Notes: a model not told the origin generated them from the sequence alone. A stretch of DNA of 44,200 nucleotides from an uncultured Bacteroides sp. (GCA_949289265.1 CASENE010000005.1:1-44200); one strand, 5' to 3'; counted from the stretch's first letter, positions 32,957 through 41,780 are shown. Numbers and translations: made by a program.

Positions 32957-33319
32957 TACTCCAGGCGTAAAGCCTGAAACATATCTTAAAGAGGAACAGC
33001 AGGAGAATGCTCCGCAAGTTGAAACGCATTCGACGTTTCTCACGCTCGGCAAAACAAGCAAGCTCGCTTTGCTCTCGCTTAATCGAAACGTTCCTGTTGT
33101 TCCTCTTCCCTTACATTTACTGAAAGTCCTATGATTTAGTACCTTAGCGCAATTTTCTACTCCCCATATCTCTCTTTTCCCCCTTTCCTTGTCGATGCAA
33201 TGGTTCGCTGAAAATCCATTCGGTTTTCAGTTCATACGGTGGTATAAAAACTTCAAAGATGCTTGCCAACAAAGTCTTTACCATCACTTAAACCAAACGC
33301 CGGATTTACAGCCTTTTAT
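32957..33319. other. Gene-free spacer with inverted repeats
   Basis: No gene is supported here. Small frames at 32931-33134 and 33189-33443 cross repeats and the next promoter and have no recognisable content. Confidence 0.55.
32991..33105. repeat. Long inverted repeat upstream of the antitoxin pair
   Basis: GAGGAACAGCAGGA (32991-33004) is matched by TCCTGTTGTTCCTC (33092-33105), one G-U. A second inner set, GAAACG (33021-33026) with CGTTTC and CGAAACG near 33032-33090, and a GCTCG-rich centre make a branched structure possible. Confidence 0.6.
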
Positions 33320-33350
33320 TTTGCATATCACTCGGTTTGCACTATCTTTG
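33320..33350 (+). promoter_or_regulatory. Promoter of the antitoxin/GNAT module
   Basis: TTTG at 33320-33323, 19-bp spacer, TATCTTTG at 33343-33350: close to the full Bacteroides consensus. The first antitoxin ATG is 33 bp downstream. Confidence 0.7.
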
Positions 33351-33364
33351 CAGTGTGAAACAAA

Positions 33365-33753
33365 GATAGAAAGGAGAAAACTATGGCAAGACCAATTAAG
33401 GAAACGCCGATATTGTTCGGCGAAGACGCACGGCGGTTTGTAGAGCGGATGAACCAAGTCCGCAAGGAAACGGCGGAAGAAAGGGAAAGAAGGCTGGCTG
33501 ATTTTGAGCTTGGCATGAAGATGCTCGAATGAGGAGAGCGCACCAAGAAGAAAAGCGTAAGATAGAAAGGAGGAACTATGGCAAGACCAATCAAGGAAAC
33601 GCCGATACTGTTCGGCGAGGACGCAAGGCGGTTTGTGGAACGAATGAACCAAGTACGCCGCGAAACGCCCGAGGAAAGAGAGCAAAGACTGGCAGATTAC
33701 GCCTTATTCTTGAAAATGCTTGAACGAGGAGAGCAGACAAGAAAGAAGGGCGT
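33365..33753 (+). repeat. 195-bp tandem duplication of the antitoxin gene
   Basis: Both copies start with an agatagaaaggag leader and ATGGCAAGACCAAT; ATGs are at 33383 and 33578, exactly 195 bp apart. Differences are scattered, so the duplication is not recent. Confidence 0.8.
33383..33532 (+). pseudogene. Antitoxin copy 1, cut short by a nonsense codon
   Basis: The 49-codon frame (MARPIKETPILFGEDARRFV...KMLE) is nearly identical to the gene 195 bp downstream. Where copy 2 has CGA (Arg) after KMLE, copy 1 has TGA (33530-33532). Reading through would give GERTKKKSVR and a stop at 33563-33565, making 60 residues, the same size as copy 2. It is therefore a duplicate that lost its last 11 residues; it might still be translated as a short form. 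It follows the promoter of the module directly. Confidence 0.75.
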
Positions 33754-33757
33754 ATGA
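33578..33757 (+). CDS. Antitoxin copy 2 of a GNAT toxin-antitoxin module
   Basis: 59 residues, MARPIKETPILFGEDARRFV followed by ERMNQVRRETPEEREQRL and a basic end RGEQTRKKGV. It is a small charged protein whose stop overlaps the GNAT start as ATGA, the layout of a type II antitoxin that is translated with its toxin. A strong AGGAGG-like sequence (33568-33573) precedes the ATG. No ribbon-helix-helix signature was clear, so the DNA-binding fold is uncertain. The role rests on position and size. Confidence 0.7.
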   Translation: MARPIKETPILFGEDARRFVERMNQVRRETPEEREQRLADYALFLKMLERGEQTRKKGV

Positions 33758-34320
33758 GAGTGAGTCTGCAAGAACCATTCTCGGCTTATACCATCCGTAA
33801 GCTAGGAATTAACGAGAGAGTGAAATCGTTCGATTGCGGCGATGCCGACTTGAACGATTTCATTTTGAGGGAATCAGACCTCTATCGAGAGGCCTTGTTG
33901 GCGGTCACGTATGTATTCGAGGCTATAGACGATACGGAGCACGAGCATATCGCCGCTTACTTCAGCCTGGCGAACGACCGTGTGTCAATAACGGACTTTC
34001 CAAACAAGACGGAATTCAACCGTTTCCGCAAGCGTCGCTTTGTCAACGAGAAGAGGTTGAAGAGTTATCCTGCGGCGAAGCTCTGTCGCTTGGCGGTAAG
34101 CCAGGAATTGAAAGGTCAGCATATCGGGGAGTTTATGATAAGAGCCATCAAGAGTTTCTTCCTCGCCGACAACAAGACCGGCTGCCGCTTCCTCACCGTT
34201 GACGCTTATGCTGCCGCCATTCCTTTCTATCTAAAACAGAAGTTCGTACCGCTAACGGTGGAAGATGAAGGAGCTGACACCCGCCTCCTTTACTTCGACC
34301 TCAACGACATAGCCGATTAG
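33754..34320 (+). CDS. GNAT-family acetyltransferase, probable TacT-like toxin
   Basis: 188 residues. The N-terminal SFDCGDADLNDFILRESDLYREALLAVTYVFEA matches the F-x-C-x-x-x-x-L-N-x-F pattern of GNAT toxins that acetylate aminoacyl-tRNA. The acetyl-CoA loop is CRLAVSQELKGQHIGEFMI, and DAYAAAIPFYLKQKFVPL is the C-terminal GNAT helix-strand with the usual Tyr. The ATGA overlap with an antitoxin-like gene supports a toxin-antitoxin module. Residues look intact. tRNA as target is inferred from the family, not shown. Confidence 0.8.
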   Translation: MRVSLQEPFSAYTIRKLGINERVKSFDCGDADLNDFILRESDLYREALLAVTYVFEAIDDTEHEHIAAYFSLANDRVSITDFPNKTEFNRFRKRRFVNEKRLKSYPAAKLCRLAVSQELKGQHIGEFMIRAIKSFFLADNKTGCRFLTVDAYAAAIPFYLKQKFVPLTVEDEGADTRLLYFDLNDIAD

Positions 34321-34388
34321 GCTGATTCTGCCATGCGGACAACGGCATTCCGTTCTGAATGGCGGATACTGTTATAAAACAATATGTT

Positions 34389-34547
34389 ATGGCATTGGAA
34401 ATTAAAGCAATCCCCACGTTGAGAGGCAAGGAAGCTGAGCGTTTCGTGAAAGAGGCGGACAAGGCTTGGCAAAGCAAGGAAAAGACCGATTTCAGTAAGC
34501 AGGTTAAGGTGGCCCGTGCCATATTGAGAAAAGCCAATATGTTGTAA
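34389..34547 (+). CDS. Small antitoxin-like protein downstream of GNAT
   Basis: 52 residues, MALEIKAIPTLRGKEAERFV then KEADKAWQSKEKTDFSKQVK and VARAILRKANML. Proteins of this form (short beta start, GxxAxxF helix, DFSxQVxxAxxIL end) often precede GNAT or similar toxins in Bacteroides. Here it follows a GNAT gene and is followed by a RhuM gene, so it may have lost its own toxin or serve either neighbour. An earlier in-frame ATG (34359) is possible but adds an unrelated stretch. Confidence 0.55.
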   Translation: MALEIKAIPTLRGKEAERFVKEADKAWQSKEKTDFSKQVKVARAILRKANML

Positions 34548-34580
34548 CCCCAAACCGGGAGGCGTTTTATTTTATACCTT

Positions 34581-35441
34581 ATGGAAAACCAAGGAGAAAT
34601 CATATTATACCAGCCGGACAACGAAGTGAAGCTGGAAGTGCGTATTGAGGATGAAACCGTGTGGCTCAACAGACAGCAACTTTCTGAATTGTTCAATCGG
34701 GATGTCAAGACAATAGGCAAGCACGTGAACAATGCGCTGAAAGAAGAATTGGCAGGAATTTCAGTTGTCGCAAAATTTGCGACAACTGCCGCAGACGGAA
34801 AAACCTACCAAGTGGGGTATTATAATCTGGACATGGTGCTGTCAGTCGGTTACAGAGTAAAATCCAACCGGGGCATTGAGTTCAGACGTTGGGCGAATCG
34901 TGTGCTGAAAGAGTACCTGCTGAAAGGTTATTCTGTCAATCAGCGTATGGACAATCTTGAACACCGGATGAACAGCAAATTTCTGGAGCACGAACAACGC
35001 CTGAACCGGATAGACAGCAAGATTAACTTCTTCGTCCGCACTTCTTTGCCACCCGTGGAAGGCATCTTCTACGACGGTCAGATATTCGATGCCTACAAGT
35101 TCGCCACCGACCTTATCCGCTCCGCACGGGTATCCCTGCTGCTGATAGACAACTATGTGGACGAATCGGTGCTGCTGATGCTCAGCAAGCGGAAGACCGG
35201 CGTGAAGGCCGACATCTACACGCAGGCCGTCAGCCAACAACTGCAACTAGACCTACGGAAGCACAACAGCCAATATCCCCCGATAAGCATCCACGCCTAC
35301 AAGAAGTGCCACGACCGCTTCCTGATTATCGATGGTACGGAGGTTTATCATATCGGAGCCTCCCTGAAAGACCTCGGCAAAAAGATGTTTGCTTTCTCCA
35401 AATTGGAGATACCGGCTGCGAGCATCACGGCTTTGCTGTAA
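34581..35441 (+). CDS. RhuM-family protein with PLD-like C-terminal domain
   Basis: 286 residues. The N-terminal RhuM/virulence domain (about 1-125) reads VKLEVRIEDETVWLNRQQLSELF, IGKHVNNALKEEL, YNLDMVLSVGYRVKSNRGIEFRRWA and VLKEYLLKGYSVN. A coiled-coil linker (about 125-150) leads to a C-terminal domain (about 155-286) with IRSARVSLLLIDNYVDESVLLML and HDRFLIIDGTEVYHIGASLKDLGKK, a phospholipase-D-like pattern with a single partial HKD motif. RhuM proteins occur in genomic islands and prophages; the function is unproven. The upstream antitoxin-like gene is 33 bp away. Confidence 0.8.
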   Translation: MENQGEIILYQPDNEVKLEVRIEDETVWLNRQQLSELFNRDVKTIGKHVNNALKEELAGISVVAKFATTAADGKTYQVGYYNLDMVLSVGYRVKSNRGIEFRRWANRVLKEYLLKGYSVNQRMDNLEHRMNSKFLEHEQRLNRIDSKINFFVRTSLPPVEGIFYDGQIFDAYKFATDLIRSARVSLLLIDNYVDESVLLMLSKRKTGVKADIYTQAVSQQLQLDLRKHNSQYPPISIHAYKKCHDRFLIIDGTEVYHIGASLKDLGKKMFAFSKLEIPAASITALL

Positions 35442-35465
35442 GACAGTTCCCGGCTTTCATCACCG

Positions 35466-35525
35466 GCTTCCTCTTTCTGGATTTCCTTCATGTCGAAGTC
35501 CGTCTTGCAGAAGAATTTCATGGTC
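35466..35525. repeat. 60-bp direct repeat, copy 1
   Basis: 58 of 60 bases match 37361-37420, in the same orientation. This copy lies between the RhuM stop and the hipA stop. Read on the minus strand it encodes MKFFCKTDFDMKEIQKEEAG, a fragment of the protein encoded by 37219-37449. Confidence 0.9.
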
Positions 35526-35530
35526 AACGA

Positions 35531-36838
35531 CTATTTCCCCAAGCCTTTGTGCCGCATCGTCTCAGAGATGTTTTCTATCCTGTAGGCTGTTTCTTCTTTT
35601 ATTTTCTGTAGCCAATACCCGCTTACTCCTGCCTGCTGTGCATAATGCTCATAGCGGGAGACTACTCCGATGGCTTTTTCTATGAGGGTGTCGGCTCCCT
35701 TGATGTTGTATCGCTTTGCCAGTTCAAGCAGGTCACTGCGAGTGATGTCGCAGTTCTTGTTGCACACGGTCATACTGTGACGGTTCACATATCCCGGAGC
35801 GGATGGATCGACGGAGAACGTGTAATCGTATGCCGGGGCGACATGCCACACGCCGTCATTATTCATCAGGAAACTGAAATTCTTGTTATGGTCGTCCACG
35901 TTTCCTCCCAATACGTTCATGACCGTCAGCAGAAACAGCTGCTTGAGTTCGGCTAGCAGGATACCGATCCGGCAGGCCGTGTCGAACAGGCTTTCGTAAC
36001 TGCTTGCGGCAGGGTTCATGGCAGCCAGAGTCTGCATATGCACCTTTTTCCCATCCTTGCGGTCAAACCGCTCTGTCAAGAAGTGGGCAGTCTGTTCTCC
36101 TTCCACGAGGCGTGACGGCATCATGTTCAGACCGGCATCTTTTGCCATGAGGTAGTAACTGTACTCGATGCGTGTGGTAGGGACCTCTGAATGTTCGTCG
36201 AACTTGATGATCATGGGGACATATCCGGGTGCGGGCGCGGCGACCTGGCCGGAATAACATTCGCCCGTCTCCGGATTAAGGTTGATGATGGCTTTGGGCC
36301 TGCGTCCGCCTGCGGATGTGCCTACTTTGAACAGGCTCTCTATCAGGAAGTCGGGCTGCATCTCGGTCTTGAAGTTCCTGGCCTCGTTCAATGCGGACTG
36401 TGCCAGCCTGTACAGCTCGGCTATTTCCACTTTGAAGGGCTGTTCCATTTCCTCTGCAGCCGGAGGCAGGAACTCCAATGCTCCCATGCCCCGTCTTCCA
36501 ATGTATGCCAGACGGTCGAGGGCGGACAGTTCCCTTGTGCTGATACGGTGGATTTTCGCCCATTCGTTGAACACCTTGTTGCCCCAGTGGTCAGGCAGTG
36601 AATCCGCAATGAAAGAGGGCAGCCCGCCGAAGAACTTTTCGCTTTCACCATATACAGGCAATCCGTTCCTGACGGAAACGCTATGGATAGAGGCACGCAA
36701 AGGGGCGATGTCGTATCCGCTGCCGAGGAAGTCACGGTCGAAATAGAAGCATATCTTTTCCGTGTATCTATCCTTGTAGGCGACCAGCGAACCCACTCTC
36801 CGGTTCCACAGGAAAACATCAAGATTCCTTATCATCAC
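35531..36838 (-). CDS. hipA: HipA-family kinase toxin
   Basis: 435 residues, a full-length HipA-type Ser/Thr kinase. The N-terminal couple_hipA part contains LDVFLWNRRVGSLVAYKD and the ASIHSVSVRNGLPVYGESEKFFGGLPSFIADSLPD segment. The glycine-rich ATP loop is VGTSAGGRRPKA (172-183), with catalytic DDHNKNFSF (315-323) and metal-binding APAYDYT (335-340). HipA of E. coli phosphorylates glutamyl-tRNA synthetase; the target here is unknown. The start overlaps hipB by 20 bp, with a second Met three bases later. A 60-bp repeat follows 5 bp after the stop. Confidence 0.88.
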   Translation of the reverse strand: MMIRNLDVFLWNRRVGSLVAYKDRYTEKICFYFDRDFLGSGYDIAPLRASIHSVSVRNGLPVYGESEKFFGGLPSFIADSLPDHWGNKVFNEWAKIHRISTRELSALDRLAYIGRRGMGALEFLPPAAEEMEQPFKVEIAELYRLAQSALNEARNFKTEMQPDFLIESLFKVGTSAGGRRPKAIINLNPETGECYSGQVAAPAPGYVPMIIKFDEHSEVPTTRIEYSYYLMAKDAGLNMMPSRLVEGEQTAHFLTERFDRKDGKKVHMQTLAAMNPAASSYESLFDTACRIGILLAELKQLFLLTVMNVLGGNVDDHNKNFSFLMNNDGVWHVAPAYDYTFSVDPSAPGYVNRHSMTVCNKNCDITRSDLLELAKRYNIKGADTLIEKAIGVVSRYEHYAQQAGVSGYWLQKIKEETAYRIENISETMRHKGLGK

Positions 36839-37145
36839 TGTTCCTCCTTACTCGTTTGGGTATGTACTTGTTCATCTGTTTCAAGGACATCGGGGGCACA
36901 GGCAGTTCGGGCAGCAGGTCGGACAAACGCTGCTCCATGCCAAGCACCCGCAGAAGCGAAATGAAATTGTTGAGCGTTATGTTCCGGTTCACCCCCTGCT
37001 CAAGATGGCTGATGGTAGTCAGGCTTACCCCGGACTTCTCCGCCATTTCCTTTTGGCTTATACGGGCGGCAAGACGGTACTCCTTCAAACGCTGGCAAAG
37101 GAGGGTGATGATGTCCTGGTTGGTGGTATATGAAAGATTGTCCAT
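36819..37145 (-). CDS. hipB: HipB-like XRE-family antitoxin
   Basis: 108 residues. An XRE helix-turn-helix lies at about 10-75: LCQRLKEYRLAARISQKEMAEKSGVSLTTISHLEQG, NITLNNFISLLRVLGM. The C-terminal tail (LPELPVPPMSLKQMNKYIPKRVRRN) is basic and extended. Next to HipA, such a protein represses the operon and neutralises the kinase. A promoter and palindromes lie directly upstream. Confidence 0.85.
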   Translation of the reverse strand: MDNLSYTTNQDIITLLCQRLKEYRLAARISQKEMAEKSGVSLTTISHLEQGVNRNITLNNFISLLRVLGMEQRLSDLLPELPVPPMSLKQMNKYIPKRVRRNSDDKES

Positions 37146-37146
37146 G

Positions 37147-37202
37147 TAGTTATATATTGCTATTCATTTGCAAATATACAGATAAATATCCATATATAAC
37201 TA
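37147..37202 (-). promoter_or_regulatory. hipBA promoter with palindromic operator candidates
   Basis: A perfect 11-bp inverted repeat, TAGTTATATAT (37147-37157) and ATATATAACTA (37192-37202), encloses the -7 box TATATTTG (minus strand, 37171-37178) and a palindrome ATTTGCAAAT (37166-37175). It starts 2 bp before the hipB ATG, a natural site for autorepression by HipB. Confidence 0.6.
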
Positions 37203-37218
37203 TTATTATTGTCTGTTT

Positions 37219-37449
37219 TTATTTCAACCCTCGTTTGTTCAGTACGTCCTTTATCATCTCCTTGACGTCCTGTCCCACCTGAACAAAGTTCTTGTATAGG
37301 GTGCGTTCCCGCTCCTCCCTTGATAGGAAGGTGTAGAACTTCGGCAGCGGCATATACCCCGCTTCCTCTTTCTTGATTTCCTTCATGTCGAAGTCCGTCT
37401 TGCAGAAGAATTTCGTGGTCTTGAACTCTTCCGATTCCTGTATGTTCAT
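37219..37449 (-). CDS. Small protein between ftsH and hipB, unknown function
   Basis: 76 residues from the Met at 37449 (MNIQESEEFKTTKFFCKTDF), followed by DMKEIKKEEAGYMPLPKFYTF and a basic C-terminus. The frame is open back to 37521 and into ftsH. No domain is recognised. A 60-bp internal part is repeated behind hipA, so the sequence may be the intact gene into which, or beside which, the hip module was placed. Its reading frame looks coding, but the true start is uncertain. Confidence 0.5.
   Translation of the reverse strand: MNIQESEEFKTTKFFCKTDFDMKEIKKEEAGYMPLPKFYTFLSREERERTLYKNFVQVGQDVKEMIKDVLNKRGLK
37361..37420. repeat. 60-bp direct repeat, copy 2
   Basis: Direct counterpart of 35466-35525 (58/60), 1895 bp away, inside the small gene 37219-37449. 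Both copies bracket hipB and hipA. Confidence 0.9.
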
Positions 37450-37475
37450 CGAGTCTCCTGCGCCGGTTTGGGTCT

Positions 37476-39368
<1,893 letters not shown>

Positions 39369-39390
39369 ATGCGTTTGGTTAAAATAGGAA

Positions 39391-39500
39391 TTTAGTTGAC
39401 GAGGGACAAGGTAATAAGGCTACAAGGGCAGAGCTTAATCGCTTGTAATCCTATACCCTCTGACGAACCTTGTTACCTCGTTCACTCGTCCCCTTGCCAA
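39391..39500. repeat. Intergenic inverted repeat upstream of ftsH
   Basis: ACGAGGGACAAGG (39399-39411) is the near-complement of CCTTGTTACCTCGT (39468-39481), with a one-base shift, and a second CTCGTCCCCTTG follows at 39486-39497. ACAAG/CTTGT pairs lie inside. No gene is present between 39369 and 39512. Confidence 0.55.
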
Positions 39501-39512
39501 TTTCTAAGTCAC

Positions 39513-40223
39513 TCATTGCTTCCCGAAGGCCCAGCCGAGGGTCAGGCCCACGTCCCAGATGTAGTTGGACGAATAGCCGTCGGCAGGCACGCCGTCCAGT
39601 TGCCGGCCCGTCAGGAAGTGGATGTTGGTGTAGATGCCGGCAAAGAAGTTCCGGGTGATACGGTAGGCCGATTCCAGGTTGACGCCCACGCCGAAGTGCC
39701 AGCGCGCGTCGTTTTCCAGCACGGGGGCGCCGTCGCCGATGGGGCGCAGGGTGGATTTGGTGCCGATGGCGGAAAGGGCGGGCGATACTTCCAGCGTCCA
39801 CCGGCTATATCGGGTACGTTCGTAGAAGCCCAGGAGGTTGAAGTTGAGTTGCGCGGTGTATCGCTGCGTGAAGACGTCGCTCTGCAGGTCGCCGAGGTGC
39901 CAATTGCCCAGCGGAATGTCCGTCTGGCCGTCGCGGGCGCTCAGGTGCTCCCGTCCCCACAGGGCCTGCCCTTCCAGCGAGAGGACGGGGTTGAAGCGGT
40001 AGCCCACGTAGGGGATGGCGTTCCATCCGAACCGTGCCCGGTCTGTTCCGAAACTGGTGAAGGTGCTCACTGCGAAGGGGAAGCCGGTCTCTACGCCTAC
40101 ATACCACCCCTTCAGGTCGGCTGCCGACAGTTGGCCTGCGCCGCGTGCCATGCCCTGCTGCGGGAACAGCCCGCACAGGGCGACGACGATGATGGTCGTC
40201 ATGGATAGTCTCATACGTTTCAT
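39513..40223 (-). CDS. DUF3575-like outer-membrane beta-barrel protein
   Basis: 236 residues. A signal peptide (MTTIIVVALCGLFPQQGMARG) is followed by alternating aromatic beta-strands: GWYVGVETGFPFAVSTF, GWNAIPYVGYRFNPVLSLEGQALWG, TAQLNFNLLGFYE, WTLEVSPALSAIG, RWHFGVGVNLESAYRITRNFFAGIYTNIHFL and a final strand ending in GWAFGKQ. This fits the DUF3575 or OmpA-like barrel group. No specific function. The open frame extends to 40367, but the start at 40223 (MKRMRLSM) gives the signal peptide. Confidence 0.8.
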   Translation of the reverse strand: MKRMRLSMTTIIVVALCGLFPQQGMARGAGQLSAADLKGWYVGVETGFPFAVSTFTSFGTDRARFGWNAIPYVGYRFNPVLSLEGQALWGREHLSARDGQTDIPLGNWHLGDLQSDVFTQRYTAQLNFNLLGFYERTRYSRWTLEVSPALSAIGTKSTLRPIGDGAPVLENDARWHFGVGVNLESAYRITRNFFAGIYTNIHFLTGRQLDGVPADGYSSNYIWDVGLTLGWAFGKQ

Positions 40224-40703
40224 TACCTTGTCTGATGGTTGGTTTTCAGCCTGCAAAGTAACGGTTTTGTCGGAACAATCAAGTGTTCCGCGTCTTCCCA
40301 TTGCTATTCCAAACTTCTCCAGCCCCGGCCCGCAGGTCTGCACGCGTGGAGACTTTTTGCAAGGCATGCAGGTCGGAACGGGGGAGATACACCTATTTAT
40401 ATATGTACGAACGGACGGGGCTGATAGCGACGTGGAGGTGTGTCAAAAACTCTCTGACTGCTTCTTTTAGGCGCGGATTACGCGGATTTCACGGATTAAA
40501 CTTACTAAATCTGCATTATTCCGCGAAATCCGTGCCTAATATATAACATTTTGAAAGCGTTCATAGTTTTTTGACACATCCACATGCCGTCACGCCTTTC
40601 CTGGCGGAGCGGGCGGCGGGGGCTGTGGCAACTGATTTACGGATGTTGCAACCCTTTTTACGGATTTCGTCCTTTCGTCCTTTCCCTTGTCGGCAGAATG
40701 CCG
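40224..40703. other. Gene-free stretch between divergent genes
   Basis: No gene is supported. The frame from 40571 to the AraC start has no family content and runs through repeats. It holds a palindromic repeat (40437-40580). Confidence 0.6.
40437..40580. repeat. Nested palindromic element (MITE-like)
   Basis: The outer arms GTGTCAAAAACT (40440-40451) and AGTTTTTTGACAC (40565-40577), with one bulged base, enclose inner arms 40470-40496 and 40515-40536. The 27-bp left inner arm is the exact reverse complement of 16227-16253. Total size about 144 bp; no coding capacity. Confidence 0.75.
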
Positions 40704-40711
40704 TATCTTTG
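40704..40711 (+). promoter_or_regulatory. -7 box of the AraC-type regulator
   Basis: TATCTTTG, 24 bp before the ATG at 40736. No clear -33 element. Confidence 0.5.
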
Positions 40712-40735
40712 CTTCTGCTTAATTTTATGCAGCTT

Positions 40736-41641
40736 ATGAACGAAGAAATCATCAAATTGGATGCGGTGGACGACTACAACCGCTTGTTCGGCCTGGAGAC
40801 GTTGCACCCGCTGGTCAATGTCGTCGACCTGTCGGAGGCCACCCGCTTCCCTGCGCGTTTCACGGTGAGTTATGGCATCTACGCCCTTTTCTTGAAAGAG
40901 ACGAAATGCGGGGATATCCGCTACGGGCGGCAGACGTATGATTATCAGGAGGGAACCATCACGAGCTTTGCGCCCGGGCAGGTGTCGTCGGTGGAAATGC
41001 TGGAAGGCGTGAGGCCGATGGCTCGGGGCATCGTGTTTCATCCGGACTTGATCAAGGGAACTTCGCTGGGGCAGGAAATCAGGTCGTATTCTTTCTTTTC
41101 CTACAGTTCCCGGGAGGCGTTGCACCTGTCGGAGGACGAGAAGACGATCATCCTCGATTGTCTGTCCAAGATACGGATGGAGTTGGCGCATCCCATCGAC
41201 AAGCTGAGCAAGCGGTTGATTGCCAGAAATATCCAGTTGCTGTTGGACTATTGCATGCGCTTCTACAACCGTCAGTTCGTCACACGCTCGGAGGCTAACA
41301 GGGACGTGCTGACACGTTTCGAGCAGCTGTTGGACGACTATTTCCAAAGTGGGAAGACGCAGACGGAAGGCATCCCGACGGTGCGTTATTTTGCCGAGAA
41401 GGTGTTTCTCTCGCCCAATTATTTCGGCGACTTGCTCAAGAAAGAAACCGGCAAGAGTCCCCAGGAGCACATCCAGGCAAAGCTCATGGACCAGGCCAAG
41501 GAAATGCTGCTCGGCACGCGGAAAAGCGTTTCGCAGATAGCTTACGACCTTGGCTTTCAATATTCCCAGCACTTCAACCGCCTGTTCAAAAAGAACATGG
41601 GCGTGTCGCCTAACGAGTATCGCCGCTTGCCCGGACATTGA
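40736..41641 (+). CDS. AraC-family transcriptional regulator
   Basis: 301 residues. A cupin-like N-terminal sensing domain (about 1-190) is followed by two helix-turn-helix motifs: VRYFAEKVFLSPNYFGDLLKKETGKSPQEHIQ and SVSQIAYDLGFQYSQHFNRLFKKNMGVSPNEYRRL, the AraC signature. It probably senses a small molecule. Start at 40736, just downstream of the -7 box; an ATG 9 bp earlier is in frame. No neighbouring target operon is obvious. Confidence 0.9.
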   Translation: MNEEIIKLDAVDDYNRLFGLETLHPLVNVVDLSEATRFPARFTVSYGIYALFLKETKCGDIRYGRQTYDYQEGTITSFAPGQVSSVEMLEGVRPMARGIVFHPDLIKGTSLGQEIRSYSFFSYSSREALHLSEDEKTIILDCLSKIRMELAHPIDKLSKRLIARNIQLLLDYCMRFYNRQFVTRSEANRDVLTRFEQLLDDYFQSGKTQTEGIPTVRYFAEKVFLSPNYFGDLLKKETGKSPQEHIQAKLMDQAKEMLLGTRKSVSQIAYDLGFQYSQHFNRLFKKNMGVSPNEYRRLPGH

Positions 41642-41710
41642 CTTTGCCTTTGAGGCACTTTGGCAGTGTCTTTGCGCTACATGGGTTCAGGAAACGCCTG
41701 GCCGTTCTCT

Positions 41711-41780
41711 GTCAGTTTGTCAGTAACTCTGTCAAAAGACAAGTGTTTTCCCCTTTGGCTTGCTTTGGCACGCGGTTTGT
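41711..41780 (+). promoter_or_regulatory. dnaK upstream region: GTCA repeats and sigma-54-like element
   Basis: GTCA occurs at 41711, 41719 and 41731; the third is part of a palindrome TGTCAAAAGACA (41730-41741). TGGCAC (41766-41771), 5 bp, then TTGT (41777-41780) matches the sigma-54 consensus TGGCAC-N5-TTGC in all but the last base. No TAnnTTTG box is evident between the AraC gene and dnaK. Confidence 0.45.

Noticed and set aside
33189-33443. 84-residue frame across the antitoxin promoter
   Set aside because: Crosses the strong promoter and runs in another frame over antitoxin copy 1.
35441-35611. ORF fragments over the first 60-bp repeat (plus and minus)
   Set aside because: Antisense to hipA and RhuM 3' ends; the minus-strand fragment is a relic of the 37219 gene, not an intact gene.
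39451-39801. Frames opposite or within the beta-barrel gene
   Set aside because: Out-of-frame, Arg/His-rich shadows without any motif.
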